The position numbers and the translations under genes were made by a program. The notes under the pieces were generated by a model. The model made no database searches and was not told the origin of the DNA. It worked only from the letters and a program-made list of their open reading frames with translations. Shown piece by piece: positions 33,237-44,767 of a stretch of 64,000 nucleotides of DNA. Every line of letters starts with the position of its first letter. Position 1 is the stretch's first letter. This stretch comes from Alopecurus myosuroides (Eukaryota; Streptophyta; Magnoliopsida; Poales; Poaceae): positions 85,075,927 to 85,139,926 of the forward strand of contig CM054058.1 in NCBI GenBank assembly GCA_028641055.1, written 5' to 3'.

Positions 33237-34283
33237 AGGTTTGATTCTTTTATGATGTCACATGGCTTTAAGAGGTCTGAATATGATAGCTGTGTGTACA
33301 TTAAATTTGTTGATAAATCGTCTATATACTTGCTGCTATATGTTGATGATATGTTAATTGCTGCCAAGAGCATGAAAGAAATCACTACATTGAAGAAACA
33401 GTTGAGTACTGAATTTGAGATGAAGGATCTTGATCCTGCTAAGAAAATTCTAGGTATGGAAATTTCAAGAGACAGAAAATCTAGATTGTTATTTCTTAGT
33501 CAGGAGAATTACATTAAAAAAGTCCTTCATCGTTTTAATATGCATGATGCAAAGTCTGTTAGTACTCCTATTGTTTCACACTTCAAGTTGTCAGCATTAC
33601 AATGTCCTACTACTGACAAAGATATTGAGTACATGTCACTTGTTCCTTATGCTAGTGATGTTGGTTCCTTAATGTATGCCATGGTGTGTTCTCGGCCTGA
33701 TTTATCTTATGCTATGAGTTTGGTCAGTCGATACATGGCTAATCCTGGTAAAGAACATTGGAAAGTTGTTCAGTGGATTTTCAGGTACCTTCGCGGCACA
33801 TCCAAAACTTGCTTGAAATTTGGCAAGACCGGTGAGGGACTCGCAGGCTATGTGGATTTAGATTTTGCTGCCGACTTGGATAAGAGGAGATCCCTCACAG
33901 GTTATGTGTTTACAATTAGTGGATGTGTCGTTAGCTGGAAGGCTACCTTGCAGGGTGTTGTTGCACAATCTACTACTGAGGCTGAGTATATGGCTATTGC
34001 TGAAGCATGCAAGGAGTCAGTTTGGTTGAAAGGCCTGTTTGCTGAGCTTTGTGGAGATGATACTTGCATTAACCTATTTTGTGACAGTCAGAGTGCTATT
34101 TACATTACTAAGGATCAGATGTTTCATGAGAGAACAAAGCACATTGATGTCAAGTACCATTATGTGCGTGATATTGTAGCACAAGCTAAGCTGAAGGTAC
34201 GCAAGATTAGTACTCATGATAATCCTGCTGATATGATGACAAAGCCAGTTCCTATTCTAAGTTTGAGCTTTGCTCAAGCTTAG
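33237..34283 (+). pseudogene. 5'-truncated Copia pol: RT C-terminal half and RNase H
   Basis: The frame begins inside RT ([20 protein letters not shown]). It keeps the catalytic [12 protein letters not shown] near 33338 and the conserved [34 protein letters not shown] and [13 protein letters not shown]. RNase H motifs follow: [38 protein letters not shown] and [14 protein letters not shown]. It ends [13 protein letters not shown], the usual Copia C-terminus, with an altered tail. Gag, protease and integrase are absent. The 5' edge at ~33237 is abrupt, next to the LINE-like tail. The remaining frame is open over 343 codons. Confidence 0.92.
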
Positions 34284-34327
34284 TTGGTATCACTGCTTAG
34301 CTCAAGCTTAGTTGGTATCACTGCTTA
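34272..34327 (+). repeat. 28-bp tandem duplication at the end of Copia pol
   Basis: GCTCAAGCTTAGTTGGTATC plus ACTGCTTA occurs twice in a row (34272-34299, 34300-34327). The stop codon of the pol frame lies inside the first copy, so the C-terminal residues may be altered. Confidence 0.9.
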
Positions 34328-34424
34328 GTCCAAGAGGCTATTTGGCGCCGAAGGTTTTTTCTTTGTGTGTTTCAGGTGAAGGTTCTCATTCATGCTACAA
34401 GAGGGAATTTGTCTCAAGGTGGAG

Positions 34425-34790
34425 TGTTATTTTGGTGTGATCCAAATTCATATTCGTATATACTGATAAAGGCCGAACTTCTAACGAGTGGAGCCGTAGG
34501 CGCAACGAGTTGTTGCCAAGTACGAGTTGTTGCCGAGTTGGATTCACAGTTACCGACCTATTAGGCCAGGACCGACTTTATATATACCTCTTATAAGCCG
34601 CCGCATGGGATAAGCCACACATTGTAAATCCCGGCGCGTTTGTAACCTCACCCGAATATAGTGAAGTATTGCTGGCTGGCGCCCGTGGTTTTTTCTCTTC
34701 CTTGTTGGAAGGGTTTTCCACGTTAAAATCTCGTGTCCCGTTGGTTCGATCTTGTTTAACTTAATCGTTGTTTTGCTATTGCGTGTAACA
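34425..34790 (+). repeat. 3' LTR of the truncated Copia
   Basis: Starts TGTTATTTTGGTGTG after the polypurine tract AAGGTGGAG (34416-34424) and ends GCGTGTAACA (34790), 366 bp with TGTTA/TAACA ends. TATATATAC near 34572 is a possible TATA box. The 5' LTR is missing. Confidence 0.88.
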
Positions 34791-35384
34791 GGATAAAATG
34801 ATTATCATGAATTTGCAAATAAAACCCTAAAAGATCGATAAAATGATTATCGTTGTTTTGCTATGTCGCCTCCTATCGACGAAGTCGGCGAGGAACGACA
34901 GATCCACCACCTCCGGACCAACATCCTCGCTCCTAAAGAATCATATCGCCCCGCCGCCAGCGCCGTCGCGAATAACCACGAACGCCAGCGACTCACCGAG
35001 AAACTGATCTCGCCAGATCTAAAGAACGGCGAGAAGACCAAGCTGCTGATCTGAAGGACCAAGCAGCACACTTTGCCATCAACTCCGAGGCGCCGCCCTG
35101 AAGGTCGCCGCCGGTATGGGATTCGAGTTGAGGCAGATTTATTTGCCCGGGCGCCGCTCCCACCACCCTAACGACGCAACAAAAAACCAGTAGACTAGAC
35201 CTAACTACAAATCGGCGCTGAAGCGCCATGGTCCCCATCTCCTCGCGTCGCCGGAGTGGCCAACGGAGGAGGAGGCAGGGACCAGCGGCGGCGGCCGGTG
35301 TAGTTGGAGCCTGACTCGATCGCCTTTTCCTTTCCCCGCGGAGCAAAACGGTTCGCAGATACATGCATATATGGACAAATGGAA
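34791..35384. other. GC-rich unassigned segment
   Basis: GATAAAATGATTATC occurs at 34792 and again at 34838, flanking about 30 bp; the second is followed by GTTGTTTTGCTAT, also found in the LTR end (34768). The rest is GC-rich with frames (34863-35054; minus 35364-34993) that match nothing I know. Possibly an old gene or TE fragment. Confidence 0.35.
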
Positions 35385-35409
35385 GTCATCTATTTTGGAA
35401 CGGAGGGAG
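35385..35409. mobile_element. Stowaway MITE terminal remnant
   Basis: GTCATCTATTTTGGAACGGA plus GGGAG is one Stowaway terminus (reverse of CTCCCTCCGTTCC), followed by TA. No partner terminus is seen, so it is truncated. Confidence 0.7.
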
Positions 35410-35949
35410 TAGTAGCGGTCGTTGCTAATGGTTCTGCTCGTGTCTCCGCCGGTGCAGACTGGGTGCGGTATTAGAAGCATGAGGCGTTTGAACCGGAGAG
35501 GTACCGGCGCAAGCATGTTTGGAAGTATTCAAATGGGGTTAGATCCGGTTAAAAATTCAAAGAAGGTTCACTTCGGGCTGAAGTTTTGCTTTAAGGCCAT
35601 TTTTGTCGTTTTGGCCTGGGAGTAGTGACGGCATTTTAGAAGAGGTGACTCGGAAAGAAAGGATGCCGTATTGGAGTGTGGCGTTGCCTGGTCGGCCGAA
35701 CCGTGGCTGGTAGGTGCGCCTGCACAACGGGCAGCGAAAACATGCCTGATACCAGAGGCGGTCTGTCAAAGTGGTGAAAATCAAACTCCAAACTGCTCTG
35801 TTCAACCAGTAGTACTGATTCAGTACTCTGTCGGGTATTTGAAGACGGTCACGACACAATGCTTGATCGTGCGGATGTACAGCTGGCAAAAGCCCACGGA
35901 GCTCTGCTTGGAGCGCTAAGAATTTCAAGAATATCTCACGTCGGCATAA
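35410..35949. other. Unassigned intergenic DNA
   Basis: No recognisable gene or element. Open frames on both strands (35671-35919 plus; 35928-35557 minus) overlap each other and lack known motifs. Confidence 0.35.
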
Positions 35950-36790
35950 GGGAATAATGTAATGACCTGGAATATTTTCTATCTAGAAAATTACATGAAT
36001 CCAGTTTGAACTTCCGAAACATGACAACTATCGAATTAGAATACAAAACTGCATACAGATAATTGTACTATTGGCAGGAGATAAACCAATACTTCCATGC
36101 CGCTTCGTTACATACATGCAGGGCACAGCGCCCATAATTTTGTTTAGCCATCCATCTAATCCATGATTAAGGACTCCACACTTCTCGATGTAAAAGCAGA
36201 AGCGAAAATTAATCGTGGCAGGAGCATAAATGTTATCATTTCCAGTAAGTAGTTTTAGAGGTAGCTGCGAAAGACCTCGTCAAACACAACAGGCCATTTG
36301 AAATCGAAACTCTGTTCTTGCAGAGACAGCATGTGACACTGCTTACTCAAATACAAAGTGATGGAATATCTCAAAGTTCAGTATTTAAAACTAGCAACCA
36401 GAAACTACGAAACATCTAAGAGCAAAAGATTCCTACTTTAGGTGGAAGCCACAATTACCACAAATGTGAAGACCTGACACTGGACTAGGAGAATAGTGTA
36501 ATAATCTGGAATGACTTGTATCTAGAAATGATATAAACCTAAAAAAATATAAACAAAGGAACGACATAAACCCTGTTTAAAATTCTGAAACATGGCAACT
36601 TATCTAATTGCTCCCTCCGTCTCAAAATAAGTGTCAGTCAAATGGATGTATCTAAATGTATTTAAGAACTAGATACATCTATGTCAACAACACTTATTTT
36701 GAGACAGAGAGTAGAAGAAAAAAAAATTACGTACAGATGATTGTACTATTTGCGGGAGATAAATGGATGCTTCCATGCCATATTGTTAAA
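35950..36790. repeat. Imperfect duplication, period about 539 bp
   Basis: 35950-36105 and 36489-36790 share, in order, AATA(A/G)TGTAAT, TATCTAGAAA, CATAAACC-like text, GAAACATG(A/G)CAACT, ATAATTGTACTATT-like text, GGGAGATAAA and CTTCCATGCC. The second copy is interrupted by a Stowaway MITE (36611-36711). Confidence 0.75.
36611..36711. mobile_element. Stowaway MITE (101 bp)
   Basis: CTCCCTCCGTCTCAAAATAA at the left and TTATTTTGAGACAGAGAG at the right form long terminal inverted repeats. The right end is followed by TA. The copy at 35950-36105 lacks it, which gives the empty site. Confidence 0.9.
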
Positions 36791-37201
36791 AGAAGAAGGG
36801 ATTTATACATTCGACCATGGCATAGCAATAGGACATCCATGTACGTACCAGGATTAGATTTCTCCAAATGAAAAGAAATGAAAGGTCAAAGCATAACTAA
36901 TCCCAAAAGGATACCACACTATAGATAATAAAGTCATTTATAATGGTCACCATAGTATCCAAGGTTAAAGTACTGGGGTGTTGCAAATGCATAGGCTGCC
37001 GCCCAACATATATCAGTACAGAAACGCATGCAAAACTAAGTTGACTCCTGTAGTTAGCCTCATAAACGCAAAGCCAGGGACATTAGTGCACTCAACCACA
37101 TACAGAAACTATAGCAACTTCGTAAAGGTCTACCCAAGTCATTGCTGCTTGTGTTCAGGACCCAACTCCAATAGACAACTGTGAAGCTGAGAGTAAGACT
37201 T
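36791..37201 (-). other. Downstream flank / 3' UTR of the F-box gene
   Basis: No ORF of note. As the gene is on the minus strand this is its 3' side. No clear polyadenylation signal was singled out. Confidence 0.4.
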
Positions 37202-38366
37202 CTAGTGCCCATTTGCCAGCAACTCTGAGAATGAGGGAACAAATGGTAAATACTTAGTAGCGGCACAACATATTTGACGACATATCAAACGCCGCTCTCC
37301 GGAATCCATGTCAAATGAAATTAGAGTTGAGCTTGGTGACGGGGCAGTCTTAGAACGACACACAATGAATATGACATTGTGTTCTGGGTGGATGGACGCA
37401 ACATCGTAATTACACACCAACGATGAATACTCTTCTCCAAGCAGTTGCCAGTGGGTGATATTGCGCTTCAAGGTCCAATTATCACTGCTTGGATCTTCAA
37501 GAATCCATATCCACACTCCAGAACCAGTCTCATATGCCAAATGCAATTGCCCCTGTGATAGATAAACATTGTGAACATCAGCAGCAGAATGTGGCGTCGG
37601 AGTACGAATGACCCTGCACCTGCAGTTTCCGTTCACATCAATGGCCATGACACAATCTTCTTGGTAGGAGGACAGATAGAGCAACCCGTTGAGAAAGACG
37701 CTTGTTGAAGAACCAAATAACGCGATTGGACTGTCCCAAACACATCGATATGTCCAAGCTCCAGCTTTGGAGGAGTAGATCCCCAATGCTTTGGCGCGAA
37801 TGCTTTCCACACCCGACACGGGCTTGGCATCCCAAACACAGGCAGGTATGAATTCGAACACATGGAAGTGGGAGGAGACGGCCGGGTTGAATCCCAGTCG
37901 AGCGGTCCCCACATGGCCGGACCAGACGGAGGCAGGCACAGTCACCATTTTCTCGGTGACGGGATTGCACACCACATAATCCAATGTCCCGTTCCAGCGG
38001 CGGACGAGGAGGAGGCCATTGCAGCTGTCGGACATGGCCAGCTCCTCGCATTCCGGCAGCACGAATGAGAGGGGCCGGTGGAAGCGAGGGTAAACTCCCT
38101 CCGAGATGTCGGTGTAGTGACCGAACCCACTTGGGAGAGCGGTCCGTGCTGAAGGATCTGTAAAAGAAGCCGGCAAGGGTTTGGGGCATCTTCTTGCGGC
38201 TGTCGGGGTGGGCGATGAGGTCGCGCCAGCGCGTGGAGACGCACTTGCAGCGGCAGCCGGACTTGTATGGCACGCGGGATAGGATCTCCAGGAGCAGGTC
38301 TTCGGTGAGCTTGGACATCGGGTCGTGCACAAGGGCCCTCCGCGGGGAGGTGGAGCCCTGCGCCAT
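37202..38366 (-). pseudogene. F-box protein gene with a single frameshift
   Basis: From ATG 38366 the frame gives MAQGSTSPRRALVHDPMSKL then an F-box: LTEDLLLEILSRVPYKSGCR and CKCVSTRWRDLIAHPDSRKK. F-box proteins recruit substrates to SCF ubiquitin ligases through Skp1. The frame runs on to PQTLAGFFYRSFSTDRSPKW. The family-like reading then continues one base over (FGHYTDISEGVYPRFHRPLS) and stays open to the stop at 37202, with MSDSCNGLLLVRRWNGTLDY, VVCNPVTEKMVTVPASV and LTLKRNITHWQLLGEEYSS-like text, the F-box-associated region. A net one-base shift lies between about 38130 and 38150. The total of ~388 codons is normal for grass F-box proteins. It is either a young pseudogene or a sequencing error. 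No intron is needed. Confidence 0.85.
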
Positions 38367-38751
38367 CGCCGTGGGGACAAGAAGAAGCGGGCAGCCTGCG
38401 CCAGATCAGGGGACGGGTGAGGGGAGACTCAGAGTTTTATCCGGCAGGGAGGGGAGCGTGAAGGCTTGGTGCGAGAACGGTGATGAGAGGAGCGGCCAGA
38501 GCGATGGTGTCCCCGCCGCGCCGGTGAGTGAGTGGCGGCGAGGGTTTGTGTGAGCGGCGGCGAGATAGGGCGCAGGTTGAAACAGAGCACACGGGGAGGT
38601 TGACCTATGCGGGCTTTACATGGGCCGTGCGATTGAAGGACGACTGACGAGACACGCAGGAGCCGTTTTTCTGCAAGTATGTGGGTGGATTTGTATTTTA
38701 TCAAAAAAAATGTGGGTGGATTTGTAATGAGAATCAAGTTGACTGCACACT
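38367..38751 (-). promoter_or_regulatory. Upstream region of the F-box gene
   Basis: GC-rich near the gene, AT-rich further out (38690-38750). It contains GGTGGATTTGTA twice around 38687 and 38717. No TATA box stands out. Promoter role by position only. Confidence 0.4.
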
Positions 38752-39285
38752 GCAGTGATATAGCTCCCGGGCTACAGGTAGCCCGTTTTGAAAATTTCAA
38801 AAAAAAATCAAATTTAAAGCCTCAATTTTAAAAGAAACTAGGACGTAGTCAATGCTTTGTTCTACCGTGTGTAAACTTTCAATGCGAAAACTATATATTG
38901 TTACTTCAGCGAAAATGGTTGTCTAGGGGCGTAAACGTTGCAAATTTTGAATCTTAGAAAATTTGTCCAATTTAACTTTTATCTGATCCCAAAATACAGG
39001 ATATTTAATACTGAAAATTGGGATGGTCGTAGTGTACATAGTTGCCTACGTCTAGGTGTTTTTTGAAAATTCAAAATCTTGTTTTCCAAATTTTCAAAAA
39101 TACGTCCTCCCTGGATCTTGGGCTCCATTTTTCCCGAGGCTAGAATTTATCGTTTTTCGCATTGAAAATTTACACACTAGTAGATAAATCATTGACTACA
39201 TCCTAGTTTTTTCTGATTTATTCGAATCTTTAAGTTTGAATTTTTTTTAAATTATGAAATCAGGTAGCAGGAGCCATATCACTGC
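38752..39285. mobile_element. Long-TIR (foldback-like) DNA element, 534 bp
   Basis: The left end GCAGTGATATAGCTCC pairs with the right end GGAGCCATATCACTGC. Further in, ACTAGGACGTAGTCAATG (left) pairs with CATTGACTACATCCTAGT (right), and GTGTGTAAACTTTCAATGCG with CGCATTGAAAATTTACACAC. The inverted arms are therefore well over 100 bp. Both flanks start/end with ACT, a possible 3-bp target duplication. No ORF; non-autonomous. Confidence 0.8.
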
Positions 39286-39623
39286 ACTCATGAGAAAGCC
39301 TTAACAATTTATCACAGTAAGCTCCTAGTGACCGGAACATATCATTGTCCAAAGATAATAAAGGATGAAAAAAAATACTAAACTAAAGAACAGAGAGAAC
39401 TAAATCGAAATCCCATCCGGCTCCAGAGATCACCCACCCGGCATTGGACGAGGACCACGTCGTCGCAGGCACCTGGGTCCATGGTCGAGCTCCATGGAGA
39501 GGAGGAGGCTATTGACACAATAGTAGCGGAGATAAGATGTGGCGACGTTGACCGTGATAGGAGGGGGCGAGAGGGACGACGAGCGGAAAAGAGAGAAAAG
39601 GAAAAAAAAAGTGGGAAAACAAT
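39286..39623. other. Unassigned spacer
   Basis: Partly AT-rich. A 90-codon frame (39481-39750, charged, RRGREGRRAEKREKEKK) has no recognisable domain. Confidence 0.35.
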
Positions 39624-40725
39624 GGATGAGATGGCCCAAACTGTTGTTGACTTTTGTTTGACCCCGAAACGCAGAGCCCTGCTTATATTCGTTGATAGAA
39701 GAGGGAAAATTGTACATACCTATAAGGGCATGTACAACGCTCTGACGTAGGCCTTCCCTTAACAATGCCACATAGGACGCCAAATGAAGTTGAGAGGAGA
39801 GAGAGTGAAGAAAGGCGTGAGCCTTCCCTTCCGTAAGGGATCATATCTTGTTAAGAACAAGAATGTATATTTCCGCATTGTACATTTTTCTTTCCCTTGT
39901 TGACGGGTTTTGCAAATCCGGTACTCCAAGTATTAATTTTCTTCATATGGCGTGAAATATCTTTCACCTACGCGCCAAATTCTTTGTTCTCCCGGCATTG
40001 GGCCTCCTCTGTGGATGCCATATATCCAGACCCAATCGAAAAGGCTGAGCCAAACCCTACCACCACCGCTGCCATCAATTTCAGAAATCCATCCCGGACA
40101 TGTCTCGCTGGTCGGCGTAAATGAATCATCTTCTTCTCTGGGCATGAGCAGACATGCTTATCCATACCCAATGGATGAGATGGTCCAAACTGTTGCAGAT
40201 TTTTTTCTTTGACCCTGAAACGTAGGCCCTTCTTATATTCGTTGATAGAAGAGGGAAAACCGTACATACCTAGGGCATGTACAATGATGTGACTGTGACG
40301 TTAGCCTTCCATTGGCAGTACCACGTATGACACCAGCTGACATGGAGAGGAGAGAGAACGAAGAAAGGCGTGAGCCTTCTCTTTCGTAAGGGGTCATCTC
40401 TTGTTAAGAACGAGAAGGTATATTTCCGCGTTGTAAATTTGCTCTCCCTTGTCGATGTGCTTTCCAATTCTATGCTCCAAGCGTTAACTTTCATCATACG
40501 GATCGAAATCTCTTTCACCTGCGCGCCAAATTCTCTGTTCTCCCGTGTTGGATCTCCTCTGTAGATGCCACATATCCAGACCCAATCGAAGAAGACAGAG
40601 CCAAACTCTATCGCCACTGGTGCCATCAGTTTCTGAAATCCATTCCGGACATGTCTGGCCGCCCAGCGTGGAATTAATCATCATCATCCCTGGTCATGAG
40701 CGGACATGCTTATCCGTCCCCAATG
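39624..40725. repeat. Tandem duplication of a ~550-bp unit
   Basis: Unit A (39624-40169) and unit B (40170-40725) begin GATGAGATGG(C/T)CCAAACTGT and share TATATTCGTTGATAGAAGAG, GGGCATGTACAA, GAAGAAAGGCGTGAGCCTTC, GCGCCAAATTCT and CCAGACCCAATCGAA, and both end CCCCAATG or ACCCAATG. Divergence is moderate (many substitutions, small indels), so it is old. No conserved ORF spans a unit. Confidence 0.85.
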
Positions 40726-40973
40726 CCCGTGTATGTACCCCCTCCCACCCGACCATCGGGCTATGGCAGATCTGACACCGCCAGGCACAAATTGGTTCGG
40801 ACAACAATCTTTCGTCTCCAACATATTGGTAAGCCGCCCTTCTCCTTGTACTTTGTGTGTTGCATCTGCTCTTCATTATCTTCATTATTCTGCCTGATTT
40901 AGTGATGGCCATACTGATTTTAATACTAACTGAATGAACGTAGATGGATAGTTGGCAATTGGATTAGAAAATA

Positions 40974-41065
40974 CTCCCTCCGTTCCATATTAGATGACTT
41001 TGGAATGGATGTATCTAGCACTAAATACATCCATTTCAAAGTCATCTAATATGGAACGGAGGGAG
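40974..41065. mobile_element. Stowaway MITE (92 bp), complete
   Basis: CTCCCTCCGTTCCATATTAG and CTAATATGGAACGGAGGGAG are perfect terminal inverted repeats. TA target duplications lie at 40972-40973 and 41066-41067. The internal arms (GATGACTTTGGAATGGATGT versus ACATCCATTTCAAAGTCATC) extend the hairpin over nearly the whole element. Confidence 0.96.
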
Positions 41066-41312
41066 TAGTATGTGACTACGTAAGCTGCTTTTAAATTTGG
41101 CTGATCTTGAAAATAGAACGCAATCAGTGATAAACTATACTGATGACATGATTACTGAATTCCGTCACACCTTAGCTTAGATTTAATAGGATTTGTGGGA
41201 CATTGCCTGCAGAAGTACAGAATCTAAATACATAACCTTATTAGTTAATTTACGATCGTAATTTTTTAACCAATTCTAGATGTTGAGGCGAAGCGAATAA
41301 AGAATATTCAGT

Positions 41313-41914
41313 TGTAACATCCCAAGTATGAAAATTTACCATTTAGAATGTTTGATTTCTTGTTTATTAAAGTTTTGCATCATGTCATCATATCCATTGA
41401 ATTGTTTGCATTTGTTTTGCATTGTTATTTCTGTTGTTATGTATCTGTTTCAAATTCCTATCTGTTTCAAATTCAAACATTTATTTCATACTTGCTCTGT
41501 TACAATCTTTTTCAAATAAAAGTTCAACTCAAACAACATTTGTTTCCAAATATTTCCATAATGATTCAACTATTAAAATGGTGGTTTTTAATCAATCAAT
41601 TAATTCCAATTTGCATTCAAAACTTCAAATCACATTCACAAACAGCACCAAATTTCAAGTCATGAAAAGTACCAAACAATTCTAATCTTTTAATCCAATT
41701 AGTAATAGGGTTCACCCTATTAAAATTGTTGTTTTCAATATTAATCAATTAATTATCAAATTCTTCAAATTCAAACCAATTTGCAAACAGCAAATAAAAA
41801 TTGAACATTTGAAAAACCAAAGTTGTCAAATGGTGGATGTTGACCTAATAAACTCACAAGAATTTTCCCTAATTTTTTTCAACTCAAAAACCTATCTTTT
41901 TCTTCCATTTTCTT
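41313..41914 (+). repeat. Chromovirus E 5' LTR, first part
   Basis: Begins TGTAACATCCCAAGTATGAA, the same start as the 3' LTR at 60306. AT-rich. Interrupted after TTCTT (41910-41914), the target site of the Angela insertion. Confidence 0.93.
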
Positions 41915-43572
41915 TGAAGGGAATATGCCCGAGAGGCAATAATAAAGTGTTTATTATGTTATTCCTTGTTTATGATAGATGTTTATTTCTCATGCTAGAA
42001 TTGTATTAACCGGAAACGTTGATACATGTGTGATTAATAAACAAACCAACGTTCCTAGTGAAGCCTCTCTTTTAACTAGCCCGTTGATTAAACATATGAT
42101 CAAGGTTTCCTGATCATGAACATTGGATGTTGTTGATAACGGGGTCATGTCATTAGGAGAATGACATGATGAACTTAAACCCTAAACTAAGTATAACAAT
42201 ACGATCAAGTCATTTAGTTTTGTTGTTATGTCTTACATTCGGAGTAACATTATTCCTTAGACCATGAGATCATGTTAATCACTAATACCGAAAGAATACT
42301 TTGATGACATCAAACGTCACACCGTAAAAGGGTGACTATAAAGGTGGCATTGGATATTCGGAAAGTATTGGTTGAAGCTCATGGATCGAGAATGGGATTT
42401 GTCCATCCAATATGACGGATAGATATACTCAGGGCCCTCTCGGTGATATCACATCGACACCGCTTGCAAGCAAGTGATTTGATCACTAGGATGTTATATC
42501 ACGGGAACGAGAAAAGAGTACTTGTCGGATAACGAGATCGAACAAGGTATAGTGGATACCGATGATCGGATCTCGGACAAGTAATATATCGCGAGACAAA
42601 GGGAAATCGTTACGACGTTGAAAGGTTCACACGATCGCGAGAGTCATCGTTGAATATATAGGAGTCATCACGGTTTTCCAGACCCCGCTGTTGATTATTG
42701 ATCGGAGAGGAGTCTCGATCATGTCTATAATATTCACGAACCGTAGGGAGACACACTTAAGGTTCGATGAAGTGTTTAGAGAGGATACGGAATACCGAAG
42801 AATATTTTGGGCAGCTCCGGAATTGTTTCGGGGAAAATTGAAATAGTTCAAGGGGTTTTTCGTCGAACGGTTGTTAATAGAATTAACAAATGGTTCGAGG
42901 TGCTGCATGCAAATGTTTGTTAATGGAATTAACAAATATAAATAAAGAAATAAAAATGTTTTATTTATTTATTAAAGAAAAACCTTTGGATTTTCCAAGT
43001 GGGAAATTAAGGGATTTTTGAGTGGGTTTGAGTGGAGCTTCCACTCACATGAAGAGAGGAAGGGGTGGGGGCACCCATGGCTGGCCGCACCCCCCCCCTT
43101 TGGCTGCCTCCCCCTCCCCTATAAAAGGAGGGTGAGGGATCTCTCTTCTCCACACACTTGCTCACACATTTTCCCTTCCATCCGCTGCTCCATTCCATGG
43201 TCTCCGGCTTGGCGAAGCCCTGACCGTGGGATTCTTCACAACCACCACGCCGTCGTGCTGCTGGAATTCCGGAGGGATCCTCTACTTACGCAACCCGCTG
43301 GAACGAGGGAACGAAAGTCTTCATCGAGCTGAACATGTGACCGATTACGGAGGCACCGCCGGATTGCGGTGCTCTTCTTCTCGCTCGGGATCGGCGTGAG
43401 AACGACTACGCCAACAACGAGATTTTTTCTCGTACCACTTAGAGTCTTCGAGGGTATGTTATCTCAAGACTCTCTTTCTCCCCGTTGCCTTTCATCTCAT
43501 AGATTAGATCTTGGACATTTGGGTTTATCGCGTGTAGGAAATTTTTTGTTTTCTATGCTACGTTCCCCTTCA
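41915..43572 (+). repeat. Angela 5' LTR
   Basis: 1658 bp, starts TGAAGGGAATATGCCC and ends CTACGTTCCCCTTCA. It contains the TATA box at 43120, then a CT-rich leader (CTCTCTTCTCCACACACTTG). Confidence 0.96.
43120..43127 (+). promoter_or_regulatory. TATA box of Angela 5' LTR
   Basis: TATAAAAG in CCCCTATAAAAGGAGGGTGA; the same box is at 49983-49990 in the 3' LTR. It is well placed to start genomic RNA. Confidence 0.85.
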
Positions 43573-43573
43573 G

Positions 43574-43588
43574 TGGTATCAGAGCCGG
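43574..43588 (+). promoter_or_regulatory. Angela primer-binding site
   Basis: TGGTATCAGAGCCGG, one base after the LTR, complementary to initiator Met-tRNA. Confidence 0.95.
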
Positions 43589-44767
43589 ATCTATGCGTAG
43601 ATGAATTGTACGGGTAGAACACATAGGAGTATGTGGGCGTTGATGATCATGTTTTTGTCTCTTCGAGTATTTTATGATCTTAGTGGGATAGTAGGATGAA
43701 GCGGCCCGGACTAACTTTACATGTCCACGTACATGAGACTTGTTCCACAACTGACATGCAACTTGAATTGCATAAGTGGCTTGCAGGTGTCGGTTTCTCC
43801 TACTATAGTTAAGATCTAATCTACAAAGGGTTGTTACAAAATATGTTTTATCAACGTTGTGGTTCTTGTACGTAGATATGAACGGTTCTATCCTCGTAAG
43901 CCCAAAGCCACGTAAAATATGCAAAAATAAATTAGAGGCGTCTAACTTGTTTTTGCAGGGCATGTGATGTGATATGGTCAATGTTACAAACGTTATGTAT
44001 GAGATGATATCTTTTGTAAATTATTGACATACCGGCTGGAGCCATATGGTTGTCTTATTTTATGGCATGCGTGCTGTATGTCATATCCATGTGATATGTT
44101 GTAATGGACAATCAAGATGGAGGTGCCACGGACCTTGGTGCCACGCCGGTGGAATGATGGAGATCATACCATGATGCACAAGATGGAGATCAAGTGCAAG
44201 AAGGACCATATCATATCACATTATCCATGCATGTGATGTTTATCCTTTTATGCATCTTATTTTGCTTAGATCGCGACGGTAGCATTATAAGATGATCCCT
44301 CTCACTTAATATCAAGATAATAATGTGTTCTTCCTTAAGTATGCACCGTTAAGAAAGTTCGTCGTTTCGAGACACCACGTGATGATCGGGTGTGATAGAC
44401 TCAACGTTCGCATACAACGGGTGTTTTCAAGCCTAGCATGTACAGACATGGCCTTGAAACACATGCAATATAATGGTTCTACTTGGCGAGCCTAGCATGT
44501 ACAGACATGGCCTCGGAACACGTAACCGAAAGGTAAAGCATGAGTCATATGAATGATATGATAAACATGTTGATGTTCGCCTTTGCAACTACACCGTCTC
44601 ACGTGATGATCGGTTTCGGTGTAGTGAATTTGGTTCGTGTAATCACTAAAGACCACTAAGAGGGATGTTGTTTTTGAGTGGGAGTTCATGGGATAATTTT
44701 AGAATTAACTTGAACTTAATTTATCATAAACATAGTCTAAATAGTCTTTGCAAATATGTTGTAGATC
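43589..44767 (+). other. Angela untranslated leader
   Basis: About 1.2 kb without a credible ORF before the gag ATG. A repeated GAGCCTAGCATGTACAGACA (about 44431 and 44489; GGCCT(T/C)G(A/G)AACAC follows each) lies in it. Such long leaders hold packaging signals in BARE-like elements; none was mapped here. Confidence 0.7.

Noticed and set aside
40694..40902. First exon of a host gene (Pro-rich frames before TTG|GTAAGC)
   Set aside because: Several frames are open, no domain is recognisable and no downstream exon was found.
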